Notes: generated from the sequence alone by a model not told the origin. Positions 49,286 to 57,963 are shown, numbered from the stretch's first letter. The stretch is 64,000 nucleotides of DNA from Thiomonas sp. FB-6 (GCF_000377645.1 NZ_KB898484.1:1-64000), one strand, 5' to 3'. Program-made: numbers and translations.

Positions 49286-50416
49286 ATGTCGGATTTGAGC
49301 CTGCCCAGCGTACATCTGGCCCCGAGCAAGACCCAGCTTTCCGTGGTGTCTTACTTCGACCCCGATCTGTATGCCATGGAGAAGCAGCTCATCTTCGATG
49401 CCGGCCCCCGCTATCTCGGGCACGAACTGTCCATGCCCGAGGTGGGCGACTACTACGCGCTGCCCCAGGAGGGAGAAGGCCGCGCCCTGGTGCGCTCGGC
49501 CTCCGGCGTGGAGCTGGTGTCCAACGTGTGCCGTCACCGGCAGGCGGTGATGCTCCGCGGCCGCGGCAAGACGGGCCGCAACATCGTCTGTCCGCTGCAC
49601 CGCTGGACCTACGACCTGCAGGGCCGCCTGATCGGCGCCCCGCACTTCGACCACGACCCCTGCCTGCACCTGCAGCGCTTCGAGGCGCCGCAGTCGTGGA
49701 ACGGGCTGCTGTTCGAGCGCAACGGCTTCGACGTGGGCCAGGCGCTGGCCGGCATGGTCAACGCGCCGCAGCTCGATTTCAGCGGCTACGTGCTCGACCA
49801 CGTCGAGCACCACCAGTGCGAGTACAACTGGAAGACCTTCATCGAGGTGTACCTCGAGGACTACCACGTCGTGCCCTTCCACCCCGGCCTGGGCCAGTTC
49901 GTCAGCTGCGACGACCTGCGCTGGCAGTTCGGCACCCACTTCAGCGTGCAGACCGTGGGCGTGAACAACGCCCTCAAGCGCGCCGGCAGCAAGGTCTACG
50001 CCCGCTGGCACGACGAGTTGCTCAAGTTCCGCCAGGGGGTGCCGCCCGAGCATGGCGCGATCTGGCTCACGCTGTACCCGAACCTGATGGTCGAGTGGTA
50101 CCCGCATGTGCTGGTGGTCTCGGCGCTGTACCCGCAGGGCCCGCAACGCACCGTCAACGTGGTCGAGTTCTACTACCCCGAGGAAATCGCCGCCTTCGAG
50201 CGCGAGTTCATCGAGGCCGAACGCGCCGCGTACATGGAAACCTGCGTGGAGGACGACGAAATCGCGCTGCGCATGGACGCCGGACGGCTGGCCCTGCTGC
50301 AACGCGGCGACGACGAGTTCGGCCCCTACCAGTCGCCCATGGAAGACGGCATGCGCCACTTCCACCAGTGGTGGCGCGGGCGCATGGGCCTTCCCGAGTC
50401 CGAGCCGCTGGTCTGA
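49286..50416 (+). CDS. Rieske non-haem iron ring-hydroxylating oxygenase, alpha-type
   Basis: The 376-residue protein has an N-terminal Rieske [2Fe-2S] domain with CRHRQAVMLRG and CPLHRWTYD (CxH...CxxH). The C-terminal catalytic domain has the mononuclear iron motif EDYHVVPFHPGL (two His), with a bridging Asp in front. It starts at the ATG at 49286; an AGGAG lies 14 bp upstream, rather far. It is followed 22 bp later by a sulfurtransferase gene. No reductase or ferredoxin gene is beside it, so the electron donor and substrate are unknown. Confidence 0.9.
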   Translation: MSDLSLPSVHLAPSKTQLSVVSYFDPDLYAMEKQLIFDAGPRYLGHELSMPEVGDYYALPQEGEGRALVRSASGVELVSNVCRHRQAVMLRGRGKTGRNIVCPLHRWTYDLQGRLIGAPHFDHDPCLHLQRFEAPQSWNGLLFERNGFDVGQALAGMVNAPQLDFSGYVLDHVEHHQCEYNWKTFIEVYLEDYHVVPFHPGLGQFVSCDDLRWQFGTHFSVQTVGVNNALKRAGSKVYARWHDELLKFRQGVPPEHGAIWLTLYPNLMVEWYPHVLVVSALYPQGPQRTVNVVEFYYPEEIAAFEREFIEAERAAYMETCVEDDEIALRMDAGRLALLQRGDDEFGPYQSPMEDGMRHFHQWWRGRMGLPESEPLV

Positions 50417-50438
50417 AGCCTCCGCCCCCTGCCCCGCC

Positions 50439-51326
50439 ATGAACGCTGCCAGCCCTGCCTTCCCCAGCCCGCTGATCCGCGCGGAGCAACTGCGCCAGTG
50501 CCTGCCGGAGGCCTTCGTGGTCGATTGCAGCCACGACCTGGCCGCGCCCGAGGCCGGCGCGGCGGCCTTCGCGCAAGGCCACGTGCCGGGCGCCGTGCAC
50601 ATGCATCTCGACCGCGAGCTGTCCGGCCCGGTGGAGCCGGGAAGCGGGCGCCACCCGCTGCCCGCGCGCGAGGCGCTGGCGGCGCGCCTGGCCGCACTCG
50701 GCCTGCGGCGCGGCCAGCCGGTGGTGGCCTACGACCGCAATTTCTCGCCCTACGCCGCGCGCCTGTGGTGGCTGCTGCGCTGGCTCGGCCACGCGCAGGT
50801 GGCGGTGCTCGACGGGGGCTGGCAGGCCTGGCTGGCCGACGGCGGCGCGAGCGAATCCGGCCCGGCCGTCTCCCGCCCGCCCGGGGACTTTACCGGCGCC
50901 GCGCCGGCGGCGATGCCCAGCATCGGAGTCGACGAACTGCTCGCCCAGGTCCTGGCCCGGGACGCGCGGGCACCCTCCCTGCTGGTGGTGGACGCACGCT
51001 CGCCCGAACGCTACGCCGGCGAAGGCGAGACCCTGGACCCGGTGGGCGGGCACATTCCCGGCGCCGTGTGCCGCTTTTTCCGTGACAACCTGCAGCCCGA
51101 CGGCCGGTTCCTGCCCGCCGGGGAATTGCGCGAGCAATGGAGCCGGGTGCTCGCGGGCAGCGATCCGGGCCGGGTGGTCAGCCAGTGCGGCTCGGGCGTG
51201 ACGGCCTGCCACAACCTGCTGGCGATGGAACTGGCGGGGCTCGGCGGCGCGCACCTGTACCCGGGTTCGTGGAGCCAGTGGTGCTCCGATCCGCGGCGCC
51301 CCGTCGCGCGCGGCGCGACGCCCTGA
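50439..51326 (+). CDS. Thiosulfate/3-mercaptopyruvate sulfurtransferase (SseA-like rhodanese)
   Basis: The 295-residue protein has two rhodanese domains. The N-terminal one lacks a catalytic Cys (YDRNFSPYAARLWWLLRWLG). The C-terminal one carries the active site loop SQCGSGVTAC, the CG[ST]GVTA type of mercaptopyruvate or thiosulfate sulfurtransferases. It is predicted to transfer sulfane sulfur to cyanide or thiols. ATG at 50439 lies 22 bp after the oxygenase gene, so the two are probably co-transcribed. Confidence 0.92.
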   Translation: MNAASPAFPSPLIRAEQLRQCLPEAFVVDCSHDLAAPEAGAAAFAQGHVPGAVHMHLDRELSGPVEPGSGRHPLPAREALAARLAALGLRRGQPVVAYDRNFSPYAARLWWLLRWLGHAQVAVLDGGWQAWLADGGASESGPAVSRPPGDFTGAAPAAMPSIGVDELLAQVLARDARAPSLLVVDARSPERYAGEGETLDPVGGHIPGAVCRFFRDNLQPDGRFLPAGELREQWSRVLAGSDPGRVVSQCGSGVTACHNLLAMELAGLGGAHLYPGSWSQWCSDPRRPVARGATP

Positions 51327-51484
51327 AGTCCTGGACTCCTGAAGCCTTGAAGCTCTGAAGCGCCCGTGGGCGCGCCCGCTTGTCAACGGCGTGGCCGAGG
51401 TTGCCTCAGATCAAGGCCCGCCCCGCGCGGCGCAGGCAGCATAATGGTCAGGCGCCCAGTCGGGCGCAAGAGCCAGGAGCCATC

Positions 51485-51922
51485 ATGTACAAGAAGATCC
51501 TCGTCCCGCTGGACGGCTCGGCCACCGCGGCCAAGGCCATCGGCCCCGCCGTCGAATTCGCGCGCCAGTGCGGCAACCTGCCGCTGGTGGGCGCCACCGT
51601 CACCGACCCCTACCCCTACGCCGGCCTGGCCGACGCGGTGCCCATCACCGCCGACGAATACCGCGCGAGCACGCTGCGCGCGGCCGACGCCGCGCTGCAA
51701 CCGCTGGTGGACGCCTGCAAGGCCGCCGGGTTGGCCTGCGAATGCGTGGTCTCCGAGGATCCGCACCCCTGGAAGGCCCTGCTCGACGCCGCGGAGTCCC
51801 GCGGCTGCGACCTGGTGGTCATGGCCTCGCACGGGCGCCGCGGCATGCAGGCCGTGCTGCTGGGCAGCGAAACCCAGAAGCTGCTGACCCATTCGCGCCT
51901 GCCGGTGCTGGTGGTGCGCTGA
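51485..51922 (+). CDS. Universal stress protein UspA family (copy 1)
   Basis: The 145-residue USP-fold protein has KILVPLDGSATAAKA at the N terminus and the ATP-binding pattern GRRGMQAVLLGSETQKLL, fitting Gx2Gx9G(S/T). This suggests the nucleotide-binding subgroup. ATG at 51485 has AGGAG 6 bp upstream. It is the first of two tandem USP genes, 48 bp apart, which share YPY-I/A-G after the first strand and probably arose by duplication. Confidence 0.94.
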   Translation: MYKKILVPLDGSATAAKAIGPAVEFARQCGNLPLVGATVTDPYPYAGLADAVPITADEYRASTLRAADAALQPLVDACKAAGLACECVVSEDPHPWKALLDAAESRGCDLVVMASHGRRGMQAVLLGSETQKLLTHSRLPVLVVR

Positions 51923-51970
51923 TCCCCGGCCGGCCCGGGCCTTGACGCCTCGCAAACGGAGAGACGAACC

Positions 51971-52405
51971 ATGTTCAAGCACATCCTGATTCCCACCGAC
52001 GGCTCCGACATCGCCCAGCGGGCGATTCCGGTGGCCATCGAGCAGGCCAAGCTGCAGGGCGCGCGCATCACCGCCGTGTCGGTGATCGACCTGTACCCCT
52101 ACATCGGCGCCATCGAGGTCATGCCCACCGGCATCGAGGGCTGGCAGGAGGCCATCCGGGCCCAGGCCGAGGCGGCCGTGCAGGCCGTGGCCGACGCGGC
52201 CCGCGCGGCCGGCGTCGAATGCAACACCGCGGTGCAGGAAGACACCCTGGCCTGGCGCGGCGCGCTGAGCGTGGCCGAGCGCGAGAAGGCCGACCTGATC
52301 GTCATGTCCTCCCACGGCCGCGGGGGCATCAGCTCCGCGCTGCTGGGCAGCCAGACCGCCCGCGTGCTCTCCCACAGCAAGATCCCCGTCCTCGTGGTGA
52401 GGTGA
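51971..52405 (+). CDS. Universal stress protein UspA family (copy 2)
   Basis: The 144-residue USP-fold protein has HILIPTDGSDIAQRA and the nucleotide-binding GRGGISSALLGSQTARVL. It diverges from copy 1 in the middle but keeps DLYPYIG, VMSSHG and the C-terminal PVLVVR. GGAGAG lies about 8 bp upstream of the start. The stop abuts the perfect hairpin that separates it from convergent polA. Confidence 0.94.
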   Translation: MFKHILIPTDGSDIAQRAIPVAIEQAKLQGARITAVSVIDLYPYIGAIEVMPTGIEGWQEAIRAQAEAAVQAVADAARAAGVECNTAVQEDTLAWRGALSVAEREKADLIVMSSHGRGGISSALLGSQTARVLSHSKIPVLVVR

Positions 52406-52433
52406 GGGCAAGCCGCCTGAAGGCGGCTTGCCC
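52406..52433. terminator. Bidirectional hairpin between uspA copy 2 and polA
   Basis: GGGCAAGCCGCC and GGCGGCTTGCCC form a perfect 12-bp stem with a TGAA loop. It fills the whole 28-bp gap between the two convergent stop codons. It has no U-tract on either side but is symmetric, so it can fold in both transcripts. Confidence 0.7.
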
Positions 52434-55202
52434 TCAATGCGCGGCCTCCCAGTTGGGGCCGGTGCCGAGTTCGGCGACCAGCGGCACGCTGAGCTGGGCC
52501 ACGCCGGCCATCAGCGCCGGCACCTGCTCGCGCACCCAGTCGAGTTCCTCGTCGGGCACCTCGAGCACCAGTTCGTCGTGCACCTGCATGACCATGCGCG
52601 CGCGCAGGCCCTCGCGCAGCAGCGCCTGCTCGACGTCGATCATGGCCATCTTGATCAGGTCCGCCGCGGTGCCCTGCATCGGCGCGTTGATCGCCGCGCG
52701 CTGGGCGGCCGCGCGGCGCGGGCCGTTGGGCGAATTGATCTCGGGCAACCACAGCCGCCGCCCGAACACCGTGCTCACGTAGCCCTGGCTGGTCGCCTGC
52801 TCGCGCGTGCGTTCCATGTACACCGCCACGCCCGGGTAGCGCGCGAAATAGCGCCCGATGTAGACCTGCGCGGCGTCGCGCTCCAGGCCCAGGTTGCGCG
52901 CCAGCCCGAAGGCGCTCATGCCGTAGATCAAACCGAAGTTGATCACCTTGGCCATGCGCCGCTGGTCGCTGCTCACCTCCGCCGGGAGCACGCCGAAGAT
53001 CTCCGCGGCGGTGGCGCGGTGGATGTCCTCGCCGGCGGCGAAGGCACGCAGCAAGCCCTCGTCCTGCGACAGATGGGCCATGATGCGCAACTCGATCTGC
53101 GAGTAGTCGCTGGAGGCGATGCGCCAGCCCGGCGGGGCCACGAAGGCCTCGCGGATGCGCCGACCCTCGGCGGTGCGCACCGGGATGTTCTGCAGGTTGG
53201 GATCGTTGGAGGCCAGGCGCCCGGTCACCGCCACCGCCTGCGCGTAGTTGGTGTGCACGCGCCCGGTGCCGGAGTCCACCATCAGCGGCAGCTTCTCGGT
53301 GTAGGTGCTGCGCAGCTTGGACAGCCCGCGGTGGTCGAGGATCACACGCGGAAGCGGATAGTCCTCGGCGAGTTTTTCCAGCACCTCCTCGTCGGTGGAG
53401 GCGGCGCCGCCGCTGGTCTTTTTCTGCACCGGCAGTTGCAGGCGCCCGAACAGCACCTCGCCGATCTGGCGCGGGCTGCCCAGGTTGAAGGGTCCGCCGG
53501 CCAGTTCGTAGGCGCGCTGCTCCAGCTCCACCATGCGGGCGCCGATCTGCCCGCTTTGCGCGCGCAGCGCGGCCGCGTCGATGAGCACGCCCACGCGCTC
53601 CATGCGTTGCAGCACCTCGCTGACCCGCAGTTCCAGCGCGTAGATGCGCGCCAGGCCCTCGTCGGCCTCGATCCGCGGCCACAGGCGCTGGTGCACCTGC
53701 AGGCACAGGTCCGAATCCTCGCCGCTGTAGCGCGTGGCCGTTTCCAGGTCCACCTGGTCGAAGCCGATGGCCTTCGCGCCCTTGCCGCACACCTGCTCGT
53801 AGCTCAGCGTGTCGCTGCGCCCGAGATGGCGCGAGATCAGGCTGTCCAGCGCATGCGGCTTGTGCGCCTCCAGCACGTAGCTCTGCAACAGCGTGTCGTG
53901 CACGTAGCCCTGCACGACGATGCCGGCGTTCTGAAGCACATGGCGGTCGTACTTGCTGTTCTGCCCCAGCTTCGGGCGCGCCGGGTCCACCAGCCAGGGG
54001 CGCAGCAGCTCCAGCACCTGCGAGACCGGCAACTGCTGAGGACAAGCCGGGTAGGCGTGGGCCAGCGGGATGTAGGCGGCCTGCCCCGGCCTCACCGCCA
54101 GCGAAATCCCTACCAGGCGCGCATGCATGGGGTCCAGGGAATCGGTCTCGGTGTCCAGGGCGGTCAGCTCGGCCTGCCCGATCAGCCCGATCCAGTGCTG
54201 CAGGCGCTCCAGCGTGAGCACGGTCTCGTATTCGCCGGGCGGCAGCGGCTGCGGGGGCGGATCCGCCTCGCCCGGCGCCTCCAGCCCCGCGGTGGGCGCG
54301 GCGCCCGCGGCCTGCGCGGGCAGTTCATGCAGGAAGCGCTTGAGCCCATAACGCCCGAACAACGGCGCCAGCGCCTGCTGGTCCTCGGGGGCCGCGTGCA
54401 GATCGCGGTCGAGGTCGCCGGCGTGGCCGTCCAGGTCGCAGTCGGCGCGCACCGTGATGAGGTCGCGCGCGCGCGGCAGCCACTCCACGGTGTCGCGCAG
54501 GTTCTGGCCCACCGCGCCGCCGATGTCGGCCGCGTGTTCGACGATTCCCTGCAGGCTGCCGTACTGCTGCAGCCATTTCACCGCCGTCTTGGGTCCGACC
54601 TTGGGCACCCCCGGCACGTTGTCGGCGGTGTCTCCGATCAGGCACAGATAGTCCACGATGCGCTGCGGCGGCACGCCGAACTTGGCCAGCACGCCGGCTT
54701 CGTCCAGGGTTTCGTTGGTCATGGTGTTGACCAGCGTGACGTGGGCGTCCACCAGTTGCGCCAGGTCCTTGTCTCCGGTGGACACCAGGGTGCGCATGCC
54801 ACGGGCGCTGGCGCGCGCGGCCAGCGTGGCAATCACGTCGTCGGCCTCCACGCCGGGCACCACCAGCAGCGGCCAGCCCATCAGGCGCACGACCTCGCGG
54901 ATGGGCTCCACCTGCGCGGCCAGATCCTCCGGCATGGGCGGGCGGTGCGCCTTGTACTGGTCGTACAGGGCGTTGCGGAAGGTGGGGCCCTTGGCGTCGA
55001 ACACGCAGGCCGCGTGCACGTAGCCCTTGTCGGGAGGGTACTGCTGGCGCAGCCGGCGCAGCATCGAGGTGATGCCGTACAGCGCGCCCGTGGGTTCTCC
55101 GTTGGGGCCCCGCAGGTCGGGCATCGCGTGGTAGGCGCGGTACAGGTAGCTGGAGCCGTCGACCAGCAACAGCATGCGCTCGGCTTCGAGATCTTGGGTC
55201 AT
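52434..55202 (-). CDS. polA: DNA polymerase I
   Basis: PolA fills gaps and removes primers in replication and repair. The 922-residue protein has all three domains. The 5'-3' exonuclease spans about 1-290 (LLLVDGSSYLYRAYHAMP, TGDKDLAQLV). The 3'-5' exonuclease is recognised by DTETDSLDPMHARLVG. The polymerase has DYSQIELRIMAHLS, INFGLIYGMSAFGLA and QVHDELVLEV. The ATG at 55202 is used; MLLLVDGSS nine residues later is an alternative. It is divergent from the DUF2782 gene across 60 bp. Confidence 0.97.
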   Translation of the reverse strand: MTQDLEAERMLLLVDGSSYLYRAYHAMPDLRGPNGEPTGALYGITSMLRRLRQQYPPDKGYVHAACVFDAKGPTFRNALYDQYKAHRPPMPEDLAAQVEPIREVVRLMGWPLLVVPGVEADDVIATLAARASARGMRTLVSTGDKDLAQLVDAHVTLVNTMTNETLDEAGVLAKFGVPPQRIVDYLCLIGDTADNVPGVPKVGPKTAVKWLQQYGSLQGIVEHAADIGGAVGQNLRDTVEWLPRARDLITVRADCDLDGHAGDLDRDLHAAPEDQQALAPLFGRYGLKRFLHELPAQAAGAAPTAGLEAPGEADPPPQPLPPGEYETVLTLERLQHWIGLIGQAELTALDTETDSLDPMHARLVGISLAVRPGQAAYIPLAHAYPACPQQLPVSQVLELLRPWLVDPARPKLGQNSKYDRHVLQNAGIVVQGYVHDTLLQSYVLEAHKPHALDSLISRHLGRSDTLSYEQVCGKGAKAIGFDQVDLETATRYSGEDSDLCLQVHQRLWPRIEADEGLARIYALELRVSEVLQRMERVGVLIDAAALRAQSGQIGARMVELEQRAYELAGGPFNLGSPRQIGEVLFGRLQLPVQKKTSGGAASTDEEVLEKLAEDYPLPRVILDHRGLSKLRSTYTEKLPLMVDSGTGRVHTNYAQAVAVTGRLASNDPNLQNIPVRTAEGRRIREAFVAPPGWRIASSDYSQIELRIMAHLSQDEGLLRAFAAGEDIHRATAAEIFGVLPAEVSSDQRRMAKVINFGLIYGMSAFGLARNLGLERDAAQVYIGRYFARYPGVAVYMERTREQATSQGYVSTVFGRRLWLPEINSPNGPRRAAAQRAAINAPMQGTAADLIKMAMIDVEQALLREGLRARMVMQVHDELVLEVPDEELDWVREQVPALMAGVAQLSVPLVAELGTGPNWEAAH

Positions 55203-55249
55203 GGCCGGATTATCGGTCCCAGCCCGACGGCGCAGGCAGGCAGGGCGGC

Positions 55250-55255
55250 TAAAAT
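55250..55255 (+). promoter_or_regulatory. Candidate -10 box for the DUF2782 gene
   Basis: TAAAAT lies only 7 bp before the ATG at 55263, in GGCTAAAATGCAGAGC. If it is the -10 element the transcript would be leaderless or nearly so. No good -35 box is visible at 16-18 bp, so confidence is low. Confidence 0.3.
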
Positions 55256-55262
55256 GCAGAGC

Positions 55263-55634
55263 ATGAGAACCTTTCCGCAAGCTCCCTTGCGCTGCCTGCG
55301 TGTTGCCTGCGCGCTGGGCGCCGGCACCCTGCTGGCCGCGCTGCCGCTAAGCTGCCTGGCCGCCGGGGCCGCGCCGGCCGTGCCGCAGGCCCCGCGCCTG
55401 GCGGCCTCGCAGCCGGCGTCGCGCTACCCGGAACCCCTGGTGCGCCACCTGGTCACGCAGGACCGCGCGGTGCGCATCGAGGAAGAGCAGGTACGCGGAG
55501 CCACCACCAGGATCGAGGTCAAGCCGCTGCACGGCGGCGCTCCCTACAGCATCGTGCCGCCGAAGGCCGACCAGCCGCAGGGCCCCGGCAGCATGCAGGG
55601 GCGCATGCAATGGCACATCGGCACCTTCAAGTAG
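55263..55634 (+). CDS. DUF2782 family secreted or lipidless periplasmic protein
   Basis: The 123-residue protein has a signal peptide (residues 1 to about 34: CALGAGTLLAALPLSCLAAGA). A short mature part follows, with EEQVRGATTRIEVKPLHGGAPYSI and MQWHIGTFK at the C terminus. This matches the small DUF2782 family found beside polA and thrB in Betaproteobacteria. The function is unknown. The Cys in the signal region is not a lipobox with the usual LxGC pattern. It is followed at 75 bp by thrB. Confidence 0.87.
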   Translation: MRTFPQAPLRCLRVACALGAGTLLAALPLSCLAAGAAPAVPQAPRLAASQPASRYPEPLVRHLVTQDRAVRIEEEQVRGATTRIEVKPLHGGAPYSIVPPKADQPQGPGSMQGRMQWHIGTFK

Positions 55635-55652
55635 GGCCGCAACCGCGGCCCT
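55633..55652 (+). terminator. Hairpin at the DUF2782 stop codon
   Basis: AGGGCCGC-AACC-GCGGCCCT is a perfect 8-bp stem that begins inside the stop TAG. ATTGCC follows, so there is no U-tract. It probably reduces read-through into thrB or protects the mRNA end. Confidence 0.45.
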
Positions 55653-55709
55653 ATTGCCACTGCACCCGCCACCCCGCCTGCAACCCCGAACCTCGCGCCC
55701 GCGACGCCG

Positions 55710-56672
55710 ATGGCCGTATTCACCCCTGTTGACCCTGCCGAGGTCCAAGCCTTCCTGCGCGAATTCGACCTCGGTGAACTGACCGAACTGGAAGGCATCG
55801 GCAGCGGCATCGAGAACACCAACTACTTCGTCGGCACCACCCGCGGGCGCTACGTGCTGACCCTGTTCGAGCGCCTGGGTGCCGAGCAACTTCCCTTCTA
55901 CCTGGCGCTGATGCACCACCTGGCCGCGCACGGCATCGCGGTGCCCGACCCGATGCCAGGGCGCGACGGCCAGGCGCTGCGGCGCCTGAAGGACAAACCC
56001 GCGGCGTTGGTCACGCGCCTGCGCGGCCGCAGCGTGCTGCGCCCGCGGCCCCTGCATTGCGCGCAGATCGGCGAATGCATGGCGCGCATGCACCTGGCCA
56101 CGCGCGATTTCGCGCCCCGGCAGCCCAACCTGCGCGGGCTGGACTGGCAGCGCGGCATCGCCCCGCGGCTGGCGCCGCGGATCGAGCCGGCCCAGCGCCT
56201 GCTGCTGGAGACGGAACTCGCCCACCAGTCGCTGCTGGCGGCCAGCCCCGAACATGCGTCGCTGCCGCGCGGCGCCGTGCACGCGGACCTGTTCCGCGAC
56301 AACGCGCTGTTCGACCAGGACCAGCTCAGTGGCGTGTTCGACTGGTACTTCGCCGGCGTCGACACCTGGGTGTTCGACCTCGCCGTGGCGCTCAACGACT
56401 GGTGCATCGAGCTCGACACCGGGGTGTTCGACGCCGAGCGGCGCGCCGCGCTGCTCGACGCTTACCAGCGCGTGCGCCCGCTGCAGCCGCTGGAACGCGA
56501 GTTGCTGCCCGACGCGCTGCGCGCGGCGGCGCTGCGCTTCTGGGTCTCCCGCCTGGGAGACCTGCACCTGCCGCGCGACGCCCAATTGCTGCAACCCCAC
56601 GACCCCACCCACTTCGAACGCGTACTGCGCCAGCGCCAGCTCGAGACCCGGCTGCGCGAGGGCCTGGACTGA
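55710..56672 (+). CDS. thrB: Homoserine kinase, ThrB type II
   Basis: This enzyme phosphorylates homoserine in threonine synthesis. The 320-residue protein has an aminoglycoside-phosphotransferase-like fold rather than the GHMP fold of E. coli ThrB. It shows IENTNYFVGTTRGRYVLTLFE, the catalytic loop HADLFRDNALFD and FDWYFAGVDTWVFDLAVALN. Start ATG at 55710. It is followed 13 bp later by a membrane protein gene. thrC and hom are not in the window. Confidence 0.94.
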   Translation: MAVFTPVDPAEVQAFLREFDLGELTELEGIGSGIENTNYFVGTTRGRYVLTLFERLGAEQLPFYLALMHHLAAHGIAVPDPMPGRDGQALRRLKDKPAALVTRLRGRSVLRPRPLHCAQIGECMARMHLATRDFAPRQPNLRGLDWQRGIAPRLAPRIEPAQRLLLETELAHQSLLAASPEHASLPRGAVHADLFRDNALFDQDQLSGVFDWYFAGVDTWVFDLAVALNDWCIELDTGVFDAERRAALLDAYQRVRPLQPLERELLPDALRAAALRFWVSRLGDLHLPRDAQLLQPHDPTHFERVLRQRQLETRLREGLD

Positions 56673-56685
56673 ACGGCCTCATCCC

Positions 56686-57465
56686 ATGATCCTTCGATCG
56701 GTTCCGGCCCGCGTGGGCCTGCTGTGGGTGCGCTTCGGCTTCGCCTGCCTCATGCGCCGCCCCCTGCAGGCCCTGCTGCTTGTGCTGGTGTATTTCGGCC
56801 TGGTCGCCGCGCTGCAGCTGGTGCCCCTGCTGGGCATTCCACTGTCCATCGCCGTCACCCAGGTCACCACGCTGGGCTTCATGCAGGGCGCGCGCAATAT
56901 CGCGCGCGGCCAGCCGGCGTGGCCGACGGTGTTCGCCCAGTTGCTGCGCGTGCCGCCGCGGCGCCTGCGCTCGATGCTGCTGCTGTGCCTGGTCTACGCG
57001 CTCGCGCTGATGCTGGCGCTGGGCCTGTCCTCGCTGGCCGACGGCGGCGCGCTGCTGCGCCTGTTCCTGTTCTCGGCCTACCCGGCCAAGGGTGCCGTGG
57101 CCAACGGCGCGCTGGGCCAGGCGGGATTGATCACGCTGCTGGTCTATCTGCCGGTTTCCATGGCCTTCTGGTTCGCGCCGCCGCTGGTGGCCTGGTGGGG
57201 CATGGGGGTGGCGCAGGCGCTGTTCACCAGTTTCGTCGTGGTCGGCCGCAATCTCGGTGCCTTCGCGCTGTACGTGGCGCAATGGTGGGGCCTGTTCGCC
57301 GCCACGCTGATCCTCGGCTCCCTGGCCGCGGCGGCCTTGCGCCTGGACACTTCCTCGCTGCTGCTGGAACTGCCGTTGTGGCTGCTGCTGTTCGCGCCCT
57401 TCGCGCTGTCCTTCCAGGCCAGCGTGCACAGCCTGCTGGGCGAGCCGCCCGCCGACGGCTCCTGA
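56686..57465 (+). CDS. BPSS1780-type integral membrane protein
   Basis: The 259-residue protein has about six hydrophobic helices (for example LVLVYFGLVAALQLVPLLGI, LLLCLVYALALMLALGL and LLVYLPVSMAFWFAPPLVAW). GFMQGARNIARGQP near residue 67 and WWGMGVAQALFTSFVV are typical of the BPSS1780 family of uncharacterised Betaproteobacterial membrane proteins. ATG at 56686 lies 13 bp after thrB, so the two are probably co-transcribed. No catalytic residues can be named. Confidence 0.85.
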   Translation: MILRSVPARVGLLWVRFGFACLMRRPLQALLLVLVYFGLVAALQLVPLLGIPLSIAVTQVTTLGFMQGARNIARGQPAWPTVFAQLLRVPPRRLRSMLLLCLVYALALMLALGLSSLADGGALLRLFLFSAYPAKGAVANGALGQAGLITLLVYLPVSMAFWFAPPLVAWWGMGVAQALFTSFVVVGRNLGAFALYVAQWWGLFAATLILGSLAAAALRLDTSSLLLELPLWLLLFAPFALSFQASVHSLLGEPPADGS

Positions 57466-57466
57466 G

Positions 57467-57562
57467 CGCCCCCAGGGCCGGGCTGCGCCCAGCCCGCCCC
57501 CCGTGGGGGTCAAGAAAACTTGGGGCGGCCCGGCGTTTTCTTGAGAACGCCCCCAGGGCCGG
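57467..57562. repeat. REP-like element with 15-bp direct repeats and 10-bp inverted repeat
   Basis: CGCCCCCAGGGCCGG occurs at 57467-57481 and again at 57548-57562. Between them TCAAGAAAAC (57510-57519) and GTTTTCTTGA (57535-57544) form a perfect inverted repeat with a 15-nt GC-rich loop, and CCCCCGTGGGGG lies just before it. The first copy starts 1 bp after the membrane-protein stop; the second merges with the dioxygenase remnant. This resembles a repetitive extragenic element; other copies would be outside the window. Confidence 0.55.
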
Positions 57563-57963
57563 ATACACGGCTTCGCACATGCGCCGGCGGTCCAGCACTT
57601 CCAGGGCCCGACCGAAGGCCGACGATACCTGCAGCAGGTTCGCCATGCGTGAAACCTCCGCCGTGCGATTGGCCCCGGCGGCGTGGAACAGCGCCGGATT
57701 GAAGAACAGCGCATCGCCCTTGCGCAGCGGCAACTGCACGAAATGCGCCTCGAAATAGTCGCGCACTTCGGGTCGCGGATGATCGACTCGAACACCGCCG
57801 TGGCCTCGTCGATGGGCGCGGTATCGGCGAAGGCCTGGCGCAGCACGATGGCCCCCGCGCCGTCCCGCAGCACGGCCACCCACTCGGACTGCAGCTCCCG
57901 GCATCGGTCCGCTTCCGCGATCCAGCGCCTCGACGCCTCGCCGTCGCCCTGTTTCAGGAATCC
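57546..57963 (-). pseudogene. Phytanoyl-CoA dioxygenase (PhyH)-like gene remnant, frameshifted
   Basis: Only the C-terminal third of a PhyH-family protein is left. In one frame the first part reads GFLKQGDGEASRRWIAEADR, then WVAVLRDGAGAIVLRQAFAD and IDEATAVFESIIRDP. Near 57768-57775 it must switch frame to continue RDYFEAHFVQLPLRKGDALF, FNPALFHAAGANRTAEVSRM, ANLLQVSSAFGRALEVLDRR and RMCEAVYPALGAF. The N-terminal metal-binding half is absent: the fragment begins at the uvrD 3' end, overlapping its stop. Its tail runs into the repeat element at 57548. It is therefore decayed, with truncation at both ends plus a frameshift. Confidence 0.75.
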
